Source: Bubalus kerabau (taxonomy: Eukaryota > Chordata > Mammalia > Artiodactyla > Bovidae). Taken from it: DNA of 64,000 nucleotides. Below the pieces are notes generated by a model. The model saw only the letters and a program-made list of their open reading frames with translations. It had not been told where the DNA came from and did no database searches. Position 1 is the stretch's first letter; the number at the start of each line of letters is the position of its first letter. Positions 46,079 through 58,189 of this stretch are shown here, in pieces. The stretch lies in assembly GCF_029407905.1 (NCBI RefSeq), contig NC_073639.1, positions 41,433,501 to 41,497,500 on the forward strand, in the 5' to 3' direction. The position numbers were made by a program, and so were the translations under genes.

Positions 46079-48260
46079 AAGTATTTTCTTAAACTATTTC
46101 GAGATAAAGAATTATTTTCAGAGTACTTAGAATAATAATCAACTCCTATAATAAAGACAATTACATTTTCTGGGAATTTAGTTTTTGGCAATGGCTTCAT
46201 AGAGTCATATGGCCAGCTTTCTTTTTTCCTGGCTTCAGCTACAGTTGTTTCCTTTTTCCACTTAAGGATGCCTTCAATGTCTTGTTTATAATATTTCAAG
46301 CAGTTTCAGGTTCAATAAGGTATTGAAACACTATGGCATTGACAATAACTAAAAATTTTCTCACCTTGAAATGGCAGGCAAGCGTGCATATATATTCAGG
46401 ATCTAGTGAATCTACAATCATGTTTATGTACCAGCTGTTTGCTTTTCCTTAGCTGCTGTGATATACCTGGCTCTGAATTTTCTCTTGCTTTTTATTAACT
46501 CTCTTGAAAAAAGAAAAGGAATAAAAAAAAAATCCACAGGATATGGAAAGGGTCATTTGATAAATGAAAGTATCCCATGTATCTAAAATGCATCAACCAC
46601 ACTTGTTTTAATATTCCAACTTACTTTCAGTAAAATGGAGATGGCAATGTCTGGTAAAAATGCAATATGTGACTATAGATAAATATAACTGATTAACATA
46701 AGGTACGTTTAAGATCTTATTTTCCATCACATTTAACAATCAAAGCCTCCCAAGGTTAAACAGGCTCTATATTTTCTTTATGACATTTTCTACTGAGTCT
46801 ACTTTCATTTTCTGATTTCAACATAATACAGTTTCATAAAGCTGCTAATACCATAAATGAATGTGCACAAAGCAATAAATGCATCCAGAGCATTTAGAAT
46901 TTAAATGACAAAGAAAATAAAATGAATACCTGAATTTATTAGACATTATTCTAAAGATTAGGAAAGTTTCTGTCTCCTTTTAACCAAAACCAACCTAAGA
47001 CCCATGTCGATTATTCACAACTTGTAGATATAAGTGTAATTTTGTCACATCCCCACCTAGTCCATGGATTGTGGAAGTGTCAACGTAAACCTCAGATTTC
47101 ATTAAATTCTTGGAGTCTCACATTTTCATGGCTTCCTTAGCAACTAAAACATTAATGACTAAAGAAATCCAGCCACTCAGAGAACATTGTAGGTGCTGTA
47201 GGTATCCATAATGATTTGGCAGCTGTGGTAAAGTGTATGTTGAATGATCATATCCATAAGAAATATTTTAAAGTGATTCATTAATTAATTCATTGATATA
47301 ACAAGTCTTTAATGAAAACTTGCCAAGGAAAACATTTAACTGGATCCTGAAAATTCAGCAGAGAGAACAGAATAACTAATTATCTTTCCTCATGAGATTA
47401 TATTCTGCCACATACTTAAAAAGAGTAGGTTAATAACTATTTGCTATGGCTTAGGTACATCCTGGAAACATACCATATACCCAAATAATGTTGTTGAAAT
47501 CAAGAAACATAGTGAAAAAAAAAAAAAGAAAAAGAGAAAGACAGTGAATTAAGAATCACATGAGGTTTTATTTATTTTGTTATAAATATAGAGAGAAGAG
47601 TTGATAAAACTGATATTTGACAAATTATTAATTGACTTGGCTTTTCTCAATTAAAATTAACTTATTATATTTCAATTTCCAAATGTGTAATCTGAATTTC
47701 TTGACTCCAAGGTGGACATTTATATTTCAAAATTTTGAAATCAAGGCATAGAGTTTAAAATTGAAGGTGTATTGAAATAAAAATTCAATCAATATTTGCT
47801 TTTAATTTACTTTAGCTTTAAATTTTTGATTATTTATTTTGAATAGATTTTTAAACAGAAATTACTTAAAAATATTCTATATTTGATACTAACTTTTTAT
47901 GAAAGTGCTTATTTTAGATATTTCCACTAGATTTTGTGAAGATGGTCATTTTATCACTTCTAGCCTCTTATTCATATTTTTTTGTTAATTTAGAAAACAT
48001 ATGAAAATGAGTTCCACTGCAATTTTAAACATTTAATAATTATTTTATTGCTGGTATGGATACATATATTTTCATGTGGTATTAATATATCTTTTAATTG
48101 TTAGTATACTGTCAGTTTTATTACACTTTAATATATAATAGAGTCATATTGAAATAAGCAGAACAGCTTTAATGAGACACAGCCTTGTTTTGCTACTATT
48201 GCTTTCCAGCATTATCTGTTTCCCCCCTCAACTTCTTTTGATTCTGTTAGGTCACTATTC
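46079..48260. other. Unassigned sequence, about 2.2 kb
   Basis: AT-rich. An A-rich run lies at 47515-47542. No repeat family, exon or regulatory element could be supported. Confidence 0.4.
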
Positions 48261-48679
48261 TGTTCAGTTCAGTTCAGTCACTCAGTTGCGTCCGACTCTT
48301 TGTGACCCCATGAATCGCAGCACACCAGGCCTCCCTGTCCATCACCAACTCCTGGAGTTCACCAAGACTCACATCCATCGAGTCAGTGATGCCATTCAGC
48401 CATCTCATCCCCTGTCGTCCCCTTCTCCTCCTGCCCCTTCTGCCTGCCCCCAATCCCTCCCAGCATCAGAGTCTTTTCCAGTGAGTCAACTCTTCACATG
48501 AGGTGGCCAAAGTACTGGAGTTTCAGCTTTAGCATCATTCCTTCCAAAAAAATCCCAGGGCTGATCTCCTTCAGAATGGACTGGTTGGATCTCCTTGCAG
48601 TCCAAGGGACTCTCAAGAGTCTTCTCCAACACCACAGTTCAAAAGCATCAATTCTTCAGCACTCAGCCTTCTTCACAGT

Positions 48680-49159
48680 TCAACTCTCACATCCATACAT
48701 GACCACAGGAAAAACCATAGCCTTGACTAGACAAACCTTTGTTGGCAAAGTAATGTCTCTGCTTTTGAATATGCTTTCTAGGTTGGTCATTACTTTCCTT
48801 CCAAGGAGTAAGCGTCTTTTAATTTCATGGCTGCAGTCACCATCTGCAGTGATTTTGGAGCCCAGAAAAATAAACTCTGACACTGTTTCCCCATCTATTT
48901 CCCAAGAAGTGATGGGACTGGATACCATGATCTTCATTTTCTGAATGTTGAGCTTTAAGCCAACTTTTTCACTCTCCACTTTCACTTTCATCAAGAGGCT
49001 TTTTAGTTCCTCTTCACTTTCTGCCATGAGGGTGGTGTCATCTGCATATCTGAGGTTATTGATCTTTCTCCCGGCAATCTTGATTCCAGCTTGTATTTCT
49101 TCCAGTCCAGTGTTTCTCATGATGTACTCTGCATATAAGTTAAATAAGCAGGGTGACAA
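48680..49159 (-). pseudogene. BovB ORF2 palm and C-terminal fragment (159 residues)
   Basis: Begins SPCLFNLYAEYIMRNTGLEE, carries NNLRYADDTTLMAESEEEL and runs through SEFIFLGSKITADGDCSHE to YGCES. Compared with the other copies it has lost the ETV of ETVETVSEF by an in-frame 9-base deletion and has kept the FLGSK frame. Confidence 0.92.
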
Positions 49160-49234
49160 TATACAGCCTTGACGTGCTCCTTTTCCTATTTGGAACCAGT
49201 CCGTTGTTCCATGTCCAGTTCTAACTGTTGCTTC

Positions 49235-49654
49235 CTAACCTGCATACAAATTTCTCAAGAGGCAGATCAGGTGGTCTGGTATTCCCATCTCTTTCAGAAT
49301 TTTCCACAGTTTATTGTGATCCACACAGTCAAAGGCTTTGGCATAGTCAATAAAGCAGAAACAGATGTTTTTCTGGAACTCTCTTGCTTTTTCCATGATC
49401 CAGCAGATGTTGGCAATTTGATCTCTGCTTCCTCTGCCTTTTCTAAAACCAGCTTGAACATCAGGAATTTCACGGTTCACATATTGCTGAAGCCTGGCTT
49501 GGAGACTCCTGAGCATTACTTTACTAGTGTGTGAGATGAGTGCAATTGTGTGGTAGTTTGAGCATTCTTTGGCATTGCCTTTCTTTGGGATTGGAATGAA
49601 AATGGACTTTTCCAGTCCTGTGGCCACTGCTGAGTTTTCCAAATTTGCTGGCAT
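49235..49654 (-). pseudogene. BovB ORF2 fingers fragment (139 residues)
   Basis: Includes VATGLEKSIFIPIPKKGNAK, VQAGFRKGRGSRDQIANIC and CFIDYAKAFDCVDHNKLWK, the last being the first catalytic aspartate region of the reverse transcriptase. It ends at a stop after LRNLYAG. Confidence 0.92.
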
Positions 49655-49995
49655 ATTGAGTGCAGCACTTGCACAGCATCATCTTTCAGGATTTGGAATA
49701 GCTCAACTGGAATTCCATCACCCCCACTAGCTTTGTTCATAGTGATGCTTTCTAAGGCCCACTGGACTTCACATTCCAGGATGTCTGGCTCTAGGTCAGT
49801 GATCACACCATCGTGATTATCTGGTTCGTGAAGATCTTTTTTGTACCGTTCTTCTGTGTATTCTTGCCATCTCTTCTTAATATCTTCTGCTTCTGTTAGG
49901 TCCATACCATTTCTGTCCTTTATCGAGCCCATCTTTGCATGAAATATTCCTTCGGTATCTCTGATTTTCTTGAAGAGATCTCTAGTCTTTCCCAT
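49516..49995 (-). pseudogene. BovB ORF2 pre-RT fragment (159 residues)
   Basis: Reads MGKTRDLFKKIRDTEGIFH, DRNGMDLTEAEDIKKRWQEY and NKASGGDGIPVELFQILKDD. It overlaps the previous fragment in another frame, which shows a single small indel near 49620. Confidence 0.92.
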
Positions 49996-50116
49996 TCTGT
50001 TGTTTTCCTCTATTTCATTGCATTGATCGCTGAAAAAGGCTTTCTTATCTCTTCTTGCTATTCTTTGGAACTCTGCATTCAGATGTTTATATCTTTCCTT
50101 TTCTCCTTTGCTTTTC

Positions 50117-50829
50117 TTTTTTTTTTTTTTTAATTTTATTTTTAAACTTTACATAATTGTATTAGTTTTGCCAAATATCAAAATGAATCCGCCACAGGTA
50201 TACATGTGTTCCCCATCCTGAACCCTCCTCCCTCCTCCCTACCCATTCCATCCCTCTGGGTCGTCCCAGTGCACCAGCCCCAAGCATCCAGTATCGTGCA
50301 TCGAACCTGGACTGGCAACTCATTTCATACATGATATTTTACGTGTTTCAATGCCATTCTCCCAAATCGTCCCACCCTCTCCCTCTCCCACAGAGTCCAT
50401 AAGACTGTTCTATACATCAGTGTCTCTTTTGCTGTCTCGTACACAGGGTTATTGTTACCATCTTTCTAAATTCCATGTATATGCGTTAGTATACTGTATT
50501 GGTGTTTTTCTTTCTGGCTTACTTCACTCTGTATAATAGGCTCCAGTTTCATCCACCTCATTAGAACTGATTCAAATGTATTCTTTTTAATGGCTGAATA
50601 ATACTCCATTGTGTATATGTACCACAGCTTTCTTATCCATTCATCTGCTGATGAACATCTAGGTTGCTTTCATGTCCTGGCTATTATAAACAGTGCTGCG
50701 ATGAACATTGGGGTACTCGTGTCTCTTTCCCTTCTGGTTTCCTCAGTGTGTATGCCCAGCAGTGGGATTGCTGGATCATAAGGCAGGTCTATTTCCAGTT
50801 TTTTAAGGAATCTCCACACTGTTCTCCAT
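50117..50829 (-). mobile_element. Ruminant L1 3' end nested in BovB, without target repeat
   Basis: T-run, 3' UTR with a C-rich tract at 50223-50248 (a G-rich tract on the L1 strand), then the ORF2 end up to the CACACTGTTCTCCAT block, where it is truncated. BovB text before it stops at TCCTTTGCTTTTC and resumes at TCACAGCTATTTG. Compared with the copy at 44560-44590, about 13 bases (GCTTCTCTTCTTC) are missing at the target, and no target duplication is seen. Confidence 0.94.
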
Positions 50830-51277
50830 TCACAGCTATTTGTAAGGCCTCCCCAGACAGCCATTTTGCTGTTTTGCATTTCTTTTCTATGGGAATGGTC
50901 TTGATCCCTGTCTTCTGTACTATGTCACGAACCTCAGTCCATAGTTCATCAGGCACTCTATCTATCAGATCTAGGCCCTTAAATCTATTTCTCACTTCCA
51001 CTGTATAATCATAATGGATTTGATTTAGGTCATACCTGAATGGTCTAGTGGTTTTCCCTACTTTCTTCAATTTAATCTGAATTTGGCAATAAGGAGTTCA
51101 TGATCTGAGCCACAGTCAGCTCCTTGTTTTGTTTTTTGCTGACTGTGTAGAGCTTCTCCATCTTTGGCTGCAAAGAATATAATCAATCTGATTTTGGTGT
51201 TGACCATCTGGTGATGTCCATGTATAGAGTCTTCTCTTGTGTTGTTGGAAGAGGGTGTTTGTTATGACCAGTGTAGA

Positions 51278-54200
51278 TTAATAAAATATAAATATATAAT
51301 ACAATGTATTAATATATCACTGAAGGGAATACATTGATTTAATGAATACAAAACTTTGACATAATTTTCAAACTTACATAGTGAATGTAAAAAGTGCAAA
51401 AGGAATTTTATGAACTAAATGTATTATGTGAAGACACAAGTATTTTTTAAAATGTAAATTTATATCCAATTTCTCTGGTCTTGTCACATCACAACAGACC
51501 CTGATTTACAATGGCATTTTTTTAAACTATACCACACAGCTTGTCAGAGCAAATTTGACTTGAGAGGAAAAAAAGAGTTTCTTTGAATATATTTAGCTTT
51601 CTGATCTCTGTATTTTTCTTTTTTGTTCATAGTACCACCCCAAACTATCCTTTCTCAAGATTTAGAATCTATATTATAGAAGTAAGATAAAGATACTCAT
51701 TGTTGCTGCTGAGATGGTTCTGTTAATAATTTCTGTAGTACTTTTCCAATTTTTTTAAATTGAAATGCTATCTCTCTTTTCTATATTGATGTTTTGAAGA
51801 TCTTCTGCTAGTTTTTAGAACTCTATGTATTTTGCAGTATGTGTGAGTATACTTGGGTGTACTTTTCCTGAAACTTTTTCAAATTATCATGACATTAATC
51901 AGGGAACTTGAAGAAGTTTGAAAAATAAGTGATATTTAAGAAACAAAATAGAAAATAAAGTGGAAAAGAAAATAATATTTCATATTGCTGCCAGTAACTT
52001 TCAAATGGTCTAATATGCATGCTATTGAGATTTCAGAAAGAGTAGAAAAATAATGAGGCAGAAGAATATCTAAAAGAAAATTATTGATATTCTTACAAAA
52101 ATTGTAAACGCTAGCTAAGTATATTTCCAGGAAGCTCAGAGAACATCAGACTATTTTTTAAGAAAGGAAAAATAATATTCTAGAGACATCAGATTCAACA
52201 CCAGAGAGAGATATATTAGAAACAACTTTATCTTTTTTAAATAGGACACAATATATATGGAAGGACAGGGGTAAGAATTGAAAACGTCTTATAGATAAAA
52301 ACCATATGAGAAAAGAATGGACTGAACCATTTTGCTTTGAAAGAAAAATAAAATCTATCAACCTATACTCCTCATTCAAATTTTCATTTTTCACATTCTT
52401 CCTACCTTTCAAAACTGAAGGAGAAAAATAGCCTTTTTCTGATGAAGTAGAACAGAGAGAATCCATTACCAGCAGATATGCACTGCACTACAAGAAAATT
52501 AATTGAAGTTCTTCAGGCTGAAGGAATTTTATAAGTTTATTTCATATTAATATAATATGATAGTAACTACAAAAGAAATGTAAAGTGCTGGGAATGGCAA
52601 AATCAATGTAGGAATAAATTTATTTTAAAAATTTTTAATCTTTCTAAAAGTTAATTGACTGTTAAACTCAAAACAGTAGTAATATATTCGTGTTTACTGC
52701 ATACGTAAAAAAGTGAAATGTATATCAATTACACCAAAAAGGATGAGGCAGCAATTGAGTCACATGATTTGAGAAATGATATCTCTTTAGATCTCTGCTA
52801 AATCAAAGGGATTAAGGAATATATTTTTGAAAAGGTAAATGTACCATAGCCATATTAACTCATTAAAGTATCCTCAAAATGTTTTGCTTTTTTTAACGAG
52901 AAAGAAACGAGGTTTAAGTGTATCCAGTGTGTGCGTACAGTACTTGGTTTTGATTTAGGCATTCTATAGCACACATCAATGCTATCTTTAATCTCTCTGG
53001 TCACCTTCTTCAGCGTATTTTCCTTGGCACAGACAGATGATAAATTGCTATCATCACTCCTTTTGTTATTTATAAATGGAATTAGATTGAGCTATTTATC
53101 CCAGTGAAAAGTCTAATTGCAATGCAGTTTTCTGTTCTCCCAGAAATGACCTAAAGGATGTTTTTTTCCCTTAATTGAAGACTTCAGGCAACCTGCCTTT
53201 ATCATGCAGTTATTGAAGCTGTGCACTCAGATGTCTATGGCTATTAGATGATAATACACACACACAAAGCAATCATTTGCTGTTTATCCTGCAGGGATCT
53301 TCATTCAGTACACATAAAAGGCACTTACCGAATAATACCATTTTCTTTTGGCAAAAGGAGTGAAAATTCATCACTGTATGTTACAATATCTGGGAAATAT
53401 TTTTATCATTTTGATTAAAGAAAAAAGCCAAATTGAAACTAAGCATAGACTATTAAGATCTATGTATGGCATATCTTTTATCTTCTGCAAAATAAGATCA
53501 GATCTGGTCTGATATCTGGTCTGATTGCTCTGATCAATTGAATGTTTGTAACTTATGTATTGTAAAGATGTATGAAGTAGGTGAAATGGAATGAAAAAGG
53601 GAGAATTTCATTTAAGGGTATAACATATCAAAAAAGTTTCAAGGCTTGGATTGTAATGATAGAACAAACGTATTACTAACTAAATAAATGAAATGATAAG
53701 TCTGAATAATTTATCCAAATACAATTTTTATTTGCTATTAAATTAATATTTCCTACACTTCATTATAAAGTTAAGCATTTAAAATGTTGACACTGTTTTA
53801 AAAATTTTTATGATCATTACAGGCACTTTTTTTGAGTTATGCTATACTCCAGACCTGTACCAATGTAGAGATTATAAATGTATAATATAACATGTATGTA
53901 ATAAGCACACATCACACATGTGTAAATGTTCACACATCATATCACTTATATATTATAAATAAGTGTATTATATTAATATAATTTATGTATATTTTATATG
54001 CCAATTACACATAGGCCCAATTATGGATATTTTAGCCTTAGCTATGATATAAACCATTTTTTAAAATTTTCATTACAGAGTAACTTTATATTTTTTCTGC
54101 TTGCCTCACATTCAGCATTGGTACCCAGAATTCTGCTTTCTCTATATGTTTACCCTGTATGACCTCTGTTGGACACTTTTTTGATTAATTCATATAAAGT

Positions 54201-54399
54201 AAAACTCCCAACAACTCAAAATTGATGTCAGATTCTGTCTTTTCAGCCAAAGTCCATCTGGCAACTTCACAGAGATGTCTCATTAAAAGCTAAAATAAAT
54301 ATGTTTAAATCTGAAGACAGATGATCTTTCTCCCAAAATGTCCACTCTCCCTGCATTTGTCATGTTTGTGAATTGCCCTGTTTCCACAGCCAGCTAAGC
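51278..54399. other. Longest repeat-poor stretch (about 3.1 kb)
   Basis: No ruminant repeat was recognised. The longest open frame (52158-52466, minus, 102 codons) has chance-like composition. Small features are a perfect 12-bp tandem ATCTGGTCTGAT at 53502-53513 and 53514-53525, an ACACAC run near 53257-53267 and a TA-rich patch at 53930-54000. The section at 53030-53340 is more complex and could be conserved non-coding DNA, but this is only an impression. Confidence 0.4.
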
Positions 54400-55125
54400 A
54401 AAGCATATGGGAAGCTCCAGCCTTCCTCCTGTCACCCACCTGATCATCCACCAGAGCCTGAGAATTTTCCGCTTTATTCAATTCAGCTTTCCTCATCTGC
54501 TCTCCTTTTCCATTGTCCCTACATCCGTTATTCTCCTCATGATTTCAGCCTAAATATCTAGATGTGATTCTCAATTGCACTTCCCACTTTTATTTTCACA
54601 CTCTTTCAAACAACATCCAACTTCACCAAAATAATTTCTGTAAAATGCAAACATGCTTTCATGTTTTAACAGCAGTGTATTGTCATAATCGTTGTGTTTA
54701 ATTAGAAGGTAAAGACTTTTATAATTTGGTTGGTGCCTTCAACCCACACCTCATTTCCCACCCTCAGTCCTTACCTCTCCTCCTTTTCTCTCTGCTTATT
54801 CCAGAAATAAGACTCATGTAATTGTATATCTCCCAGACATTACCTAACTGAAATACACTTCTCCCCTTCATCCGAGTGTTTCAGTCTGTCTTTCAAAGCA
54901 CCTTCCACCATGACTCACCTTGATTGTCTGTTGGCAGATCTTCACTTCCTCCCTAAACACAGTATGCAGTGTGTTCTGTTATCCACTGACACACATCACA
55001 CTATCTTTCAGTCATCATTTCTCTCTGGATATAATATTCATTTAAGTTAGAATCGGTCTTTAATCTTGTGTCTCTTTAGCATCTAACATAGTATCTGGCA
55101 GAGAAAAAGGGTTTCAGAATAAATG
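54400..55125 (+). mobile_element. LINE-2 (L2) fossil, 3' part
   Basis: Low-identity but ordered matches to the L2 3' region: a pyrimidine-rich stretch (54415-54600), AATTTCTGTAAAATGCAAAC, TTGGTTGGTGCCTTCAACCC-like text, and the ending TAGCATCTAACATAGTATCTGGCAGAG with AATAAATGCTG. L2 predates the divergence of placental mammals. No frame survives. Confidence 0.65.
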
Positions 55126-55700
55126 CTGCAGTTTAGAGATTGTTCCACCTACATTTTACAGTAACAACAGCAATTACAAAAACTGTTTCAGAAAAGCTAG
55201 TAATGTGACTGAGGTTATGCAAATGAACCCGAGACTAGTTTAAATTTAATTTTCTGTGTGACTCAAAATCCTTACCTGTGTAAGATTATAAACAAAATAT
55301 TAAACTAATATGTCTACTTATAACAAACTTTCTTTCTACACTTACTAGAAAGTAACTATTTAAAATGTCATAATATTTAGCTATTATTGATTTTGTATTA
55401 AGAGAATTTGCTCTCATCTTTAATAAAGTTGCCTGGGTCATACCAGCTGTCTCTTTCACTACTAAACTCACATAATATGAAGTCAATAACATTCAGATAT
55501 CATACAAACCATCTTTTGGCTTTTTATTTGTTTCTCTTACCATCTTTAATACTGAAAACAGAATAAGAAATATTTATGTGTGGTTCATTATGACACATAA
55601 TGATTTACTTGACACTGATATTCCAGGCATATGCTACTTATTTAGAACTATTGTGCTGATTACAGGAAACTATAATTATAGGGAATTAAATTATTTTTGT
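55126..55700. other. Unassigned sequence
   Basis: AT-rich. No recognised feature. Confidence 0.4.
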
Positions 55701-55714
55701 AAAATATTATGATT

Positions 55715-55949
55715 GTGTGCATGTTTGTATGTGTGTGTGCTGTCACTTCAGTCTTGTCCAACTCTTTGCAACCCCATGGACTGTAACCTGCCAGGCTCCG
55801 CTGTCCATGAGACTGTCCAGCCAAGAATATTGGAGTGGGTTGCTATGCCCTCCTTCAGAGGATCTTCCCAACCCATGGATCAAACCTGCGGCTCCTGTGA
55901 CTGCATTGCAGGTGGACTTTTTACCTACTGAGTCACCTGGGAAGCCCCC
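55715..55949 (-). mobile_element. Bov-tA SINE
   Basis: Full-length minus-strand copy (tail CTGTCACTTCAGTCTTGTC, head GAGTCACCTGGGAAGCCCC). It is flanked by a perfect 14-bp target repeat AAAATATTATGATT at 55701-55714 and 55950-55963. Confidence 0.95.
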
Positions 55950-55963
55950 AAAATATTATGATT

Positions 55964-56564
55964 ACTGAGAGTAAAGCTTTCTTGCAGTCACTGTATCAGT
56001 GACTATTGGTTTCTTTCTTCTAATATTTTATTTCAGCTATCAACAAAATTGTCTTGAGAGATAAAAATATATTTTTTTTAATTTATTAAGCTCTGCAGTT
56101 AAAATGTGTAGATCAAATCCTGCTGTCAGGTAAACTTCTTAGTCAATTTTTCTGGAACTAAAAACTTGGCCTGACAAACCATCTTTTTACAGGCTCTTTC
56201 AAGAGTCTTCTGAGACTGCGTAGGCTATTTTCTAAACACTGCTTCTATTCCTTATTTAGGCATTTGAGAGTTCTATCTTTACCTATTTAGAAATATTCTA
56301 AATCTACACTCTGGCTGATTTATTTTGTGGTGCTACTAGCTTAAGTATATTCATTTGTCTACCATTTCTCTTTCAGTAAAGATTTAGCATTGATGTGTTT
56401 GTTAGTACAACTTTTCTAATTTCATTAATTAAAAAGAAAAAACACCATTTCTTTGATTAACAGTTATAAAAACAGATAAATCACTTTCTGAGGCATTTTA
56501 GAAGATTTTATGGAATACAATAGGTGTATTTTTATCATTTGACTACATCTAGAAGCAGAAAATA
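55964..56564. other. Unassigned sequence
   Basis: No recognised repeat or exon. Confidence 0.4.
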
Positions 56565-56660
56565 GGAACACATGTATACCTGTGGCGGATTCATTTTGAT
56601 ATTTGGCAAAACTAATACAGTTATGTAAAGTTTAAAAATAAAATAAAATTAAAAAAAATA
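56565..56660 (+). mobile_element. L1 3' terminus, very short
   Basis: About 90 bp: GGAACACATGTATACCTGTG, the CGGATTCATTTTGATATTTG block and an A-rich tail, as at 18350-18450. Extreme 5' truncation. Confidence 0.88.
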
Positions 56661-57017
56661 TTAATTATGTATAACATAGTAACTGAAAAATATTGTTTAA
56701 AAGAACATGGCAAAGAAAATATTTTCATATGCCAACTTCAAAGCTAAGTCTAAATCTGTTCAAACAGATTCAAGAAATATGTGGATTGCATTTTGTTCTG
56801 TTAGCTTGGACTGATTAAAAATTTAATGCATGGTGAGAATACAAAACAATATTGGTAGAGGATTAGAGGAAAGAGGAAGTGAATATGTTAAAAAAAGAGG
56901 GAACTTAACGTTAGAGTGAGTGCTTTGTTAGTTTTTGGATAGAGGTTACCTCTAAAGTATGCAAAAAGAACCAGGAACCCCTTGATGATGTATCACAAAG
57001 TTCTTTTTTCCTTCCCA
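56661..57017. other. Unassigned sequence
   Basis: No recognised repeat or exon. Confidence 0.4.
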
Positions 57018-57078
57018 GCTTGGTTAAGATATAATGGACATATAACACTGTGTAAGTTTAAGATGTATACATAACAAT

Positions 57079-57696
57079 TTGACATATGTCATGGCATCTG
57101 TTCCCATCACTTCATGGCAAAAAGATGGGGAAACAATGGGAACAGTGAGAGACTTTATTTTCTTGGGCTCCAAAATCACTGCAGATGGTGACTGCAGCCA
57201 TGAAATTAAAAGAGGCTTGCTCCTTGGAAAAAAAGCTATGACTAACCTAAGCAGCATATTAAAAAGCAGAGACATTACTTTGCCAACAAAGATCCATCTA
57301 GTCAAAGCTATGGTTTTTCCAGTAGTCATGTATGGATGTGAGAATTGGACTATAAAGAAAGCTGAATGCCAAAGAATTGATGCTTTTGAACTGTGGTGTT
57401 GGAGAAGACCCTTGAGAGTCTCTTGGGCTGCAAGGAGATCCAAACAGTCAATCCTAAAGGAAATCAATCCTGAATATTCATTGGAAGGTCTGATGCTGAA
57501 GCTGAAACTCCAATACTTTGGCCACCTGATGAGAAGAACTGACTCATTGGAAAACACCCTGATGCTGCAAAAGATTGAAGGCAGGAGCAGAAGGGGACAA
57601 CAGAGGATGAGATGGTTGAATGGAATCACTGACTCAATGGACATGAGTTTGAGCAAGCTGCAGGAGTTAGTGATAGAGAAGCCTGTTGTGCTGTAG
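57079..57696 (+). pseudogene. BovB ORF2 C-terminal fragment (about 205 residues)
   Basis: One continuous frame through FIFLGSKITADGDCSHEIKR, RIDAFELWCWRRPLRVSWA and LMLKLKLQYFGHLMRRTDS to the C-terminal MRWLNGITDSMDMSLSKL. The first few residues come from the L1 flank. The reverse transcriptase palm and endonuclease are missing. It is of the older YSLEGLML type, yet remains open. Confidence 0.9.
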
Positions 57697-57745
57697 TCCA
57701 TGGGGTCACAAAGAATTGGACATGACTAAGAGACTCAACTGAACT
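57088..57745 (+). mobile_element. BovB (RTE) 3' end nested in L1
   Basis: From the MASVPITSW block to CTCAACTGAACT. The target words GACATAT (57081-57087) and GATATAT (57746-57752) differ by one base. An open frame covers most of it. Confidence 0.93.
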
Positions 57746-57968
57746 GATATATTGCAAAATGATTTCCACAATAATGCTAACTCATTCATTGCTTCACATA
57801 GTTACAATTTTTGTGTTGGTATGGTGAGAACTTTTAAAATTTACTCTTTTAGCAACTTTCATATATACAATGAAATATTGTTAGCTATAGTCACCATGCT
57901 GTACATTAAATCACCAGGAGTTGGTCATCTTATAAACTGAAAGTGTGTACCCTTTGACCACCTTCACT

Positions 57969-58189
57969 TCCTGGTGGCTCATCTTCCTGGTGGCTCAGAC
58001 AGTAAAGTGTCTGCCTGCAATGTGGGAGACCCGCATTTGATTCCTGGGTTGGGAAGATCCCCTGGAGAAGGAAATGGCAATCCACTCCAGCACTCTTGCT
58101 TGGAAAATCCCATGACGGAGGAGCCTGATAGGCTACAGTCCATGGGGTCGCAGAGTCAGACACGACTGAGCGACTTCACTTTCACTTTC
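57969..58189 (+). mobile_element. Bov-tA SINE with duplicated head
   Basis: Plus-strand SINE ending GACTTCACTTTCACTTTC. A 20-bp target repeat ACCCTTTGACCACCTTCACT lies at 57949-57968 and 58190-58209. The first 16 bases, CTTCCTGGTGGCTCAT, are repeated in tandem (57967-57982 and 57983-57998). One copy overlaps the junction. Confidence 0.94.

Larger units (their letters stand above)
48261..51277 (-). mobile_element. BovB (RTE), the longest copy, split by an L1
   Basis: Minus-strand copy with tail complement GTTCAGTTCAGTTCAGTC. It is ~2.3 kb long without the L1 at 50117-50829 and reaches into the endonuclease domain (at 51265-51075 the frame reads the DYILC-SQRW-like and DHELLIAKF-like end of that domain). 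An intact YADD box lies in the frame at 49159-48680. ORF2 is broken by a stop in the LYAG* block, by frameshifts and by the L1. Confidence 0.95.

Noticed and set aside
42718..51277. Segmental duplication of a BovB-containing block
   Set aside because: The two BovB copies have different tails (GATCA against GTTCA), different 5' ends and unrelated flanks, so they are separate insertions.
54305..54561. Small frames of about 60 codons with cysteines and histidines as a zinc-finger gene
   Set aside because: They overlap an L2 fossil, are very short and occur on both strands at once.
57024..57701. Long minus-strand open frame of 225 codons opposite a BovB
   Set aside because: It is the antisense shadow of BovB ORF2. 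The same antisense frame appears opposite other BovB copies (for example 37318-37872, 48498-48944 and 60522-61064) with text following the sense codons.
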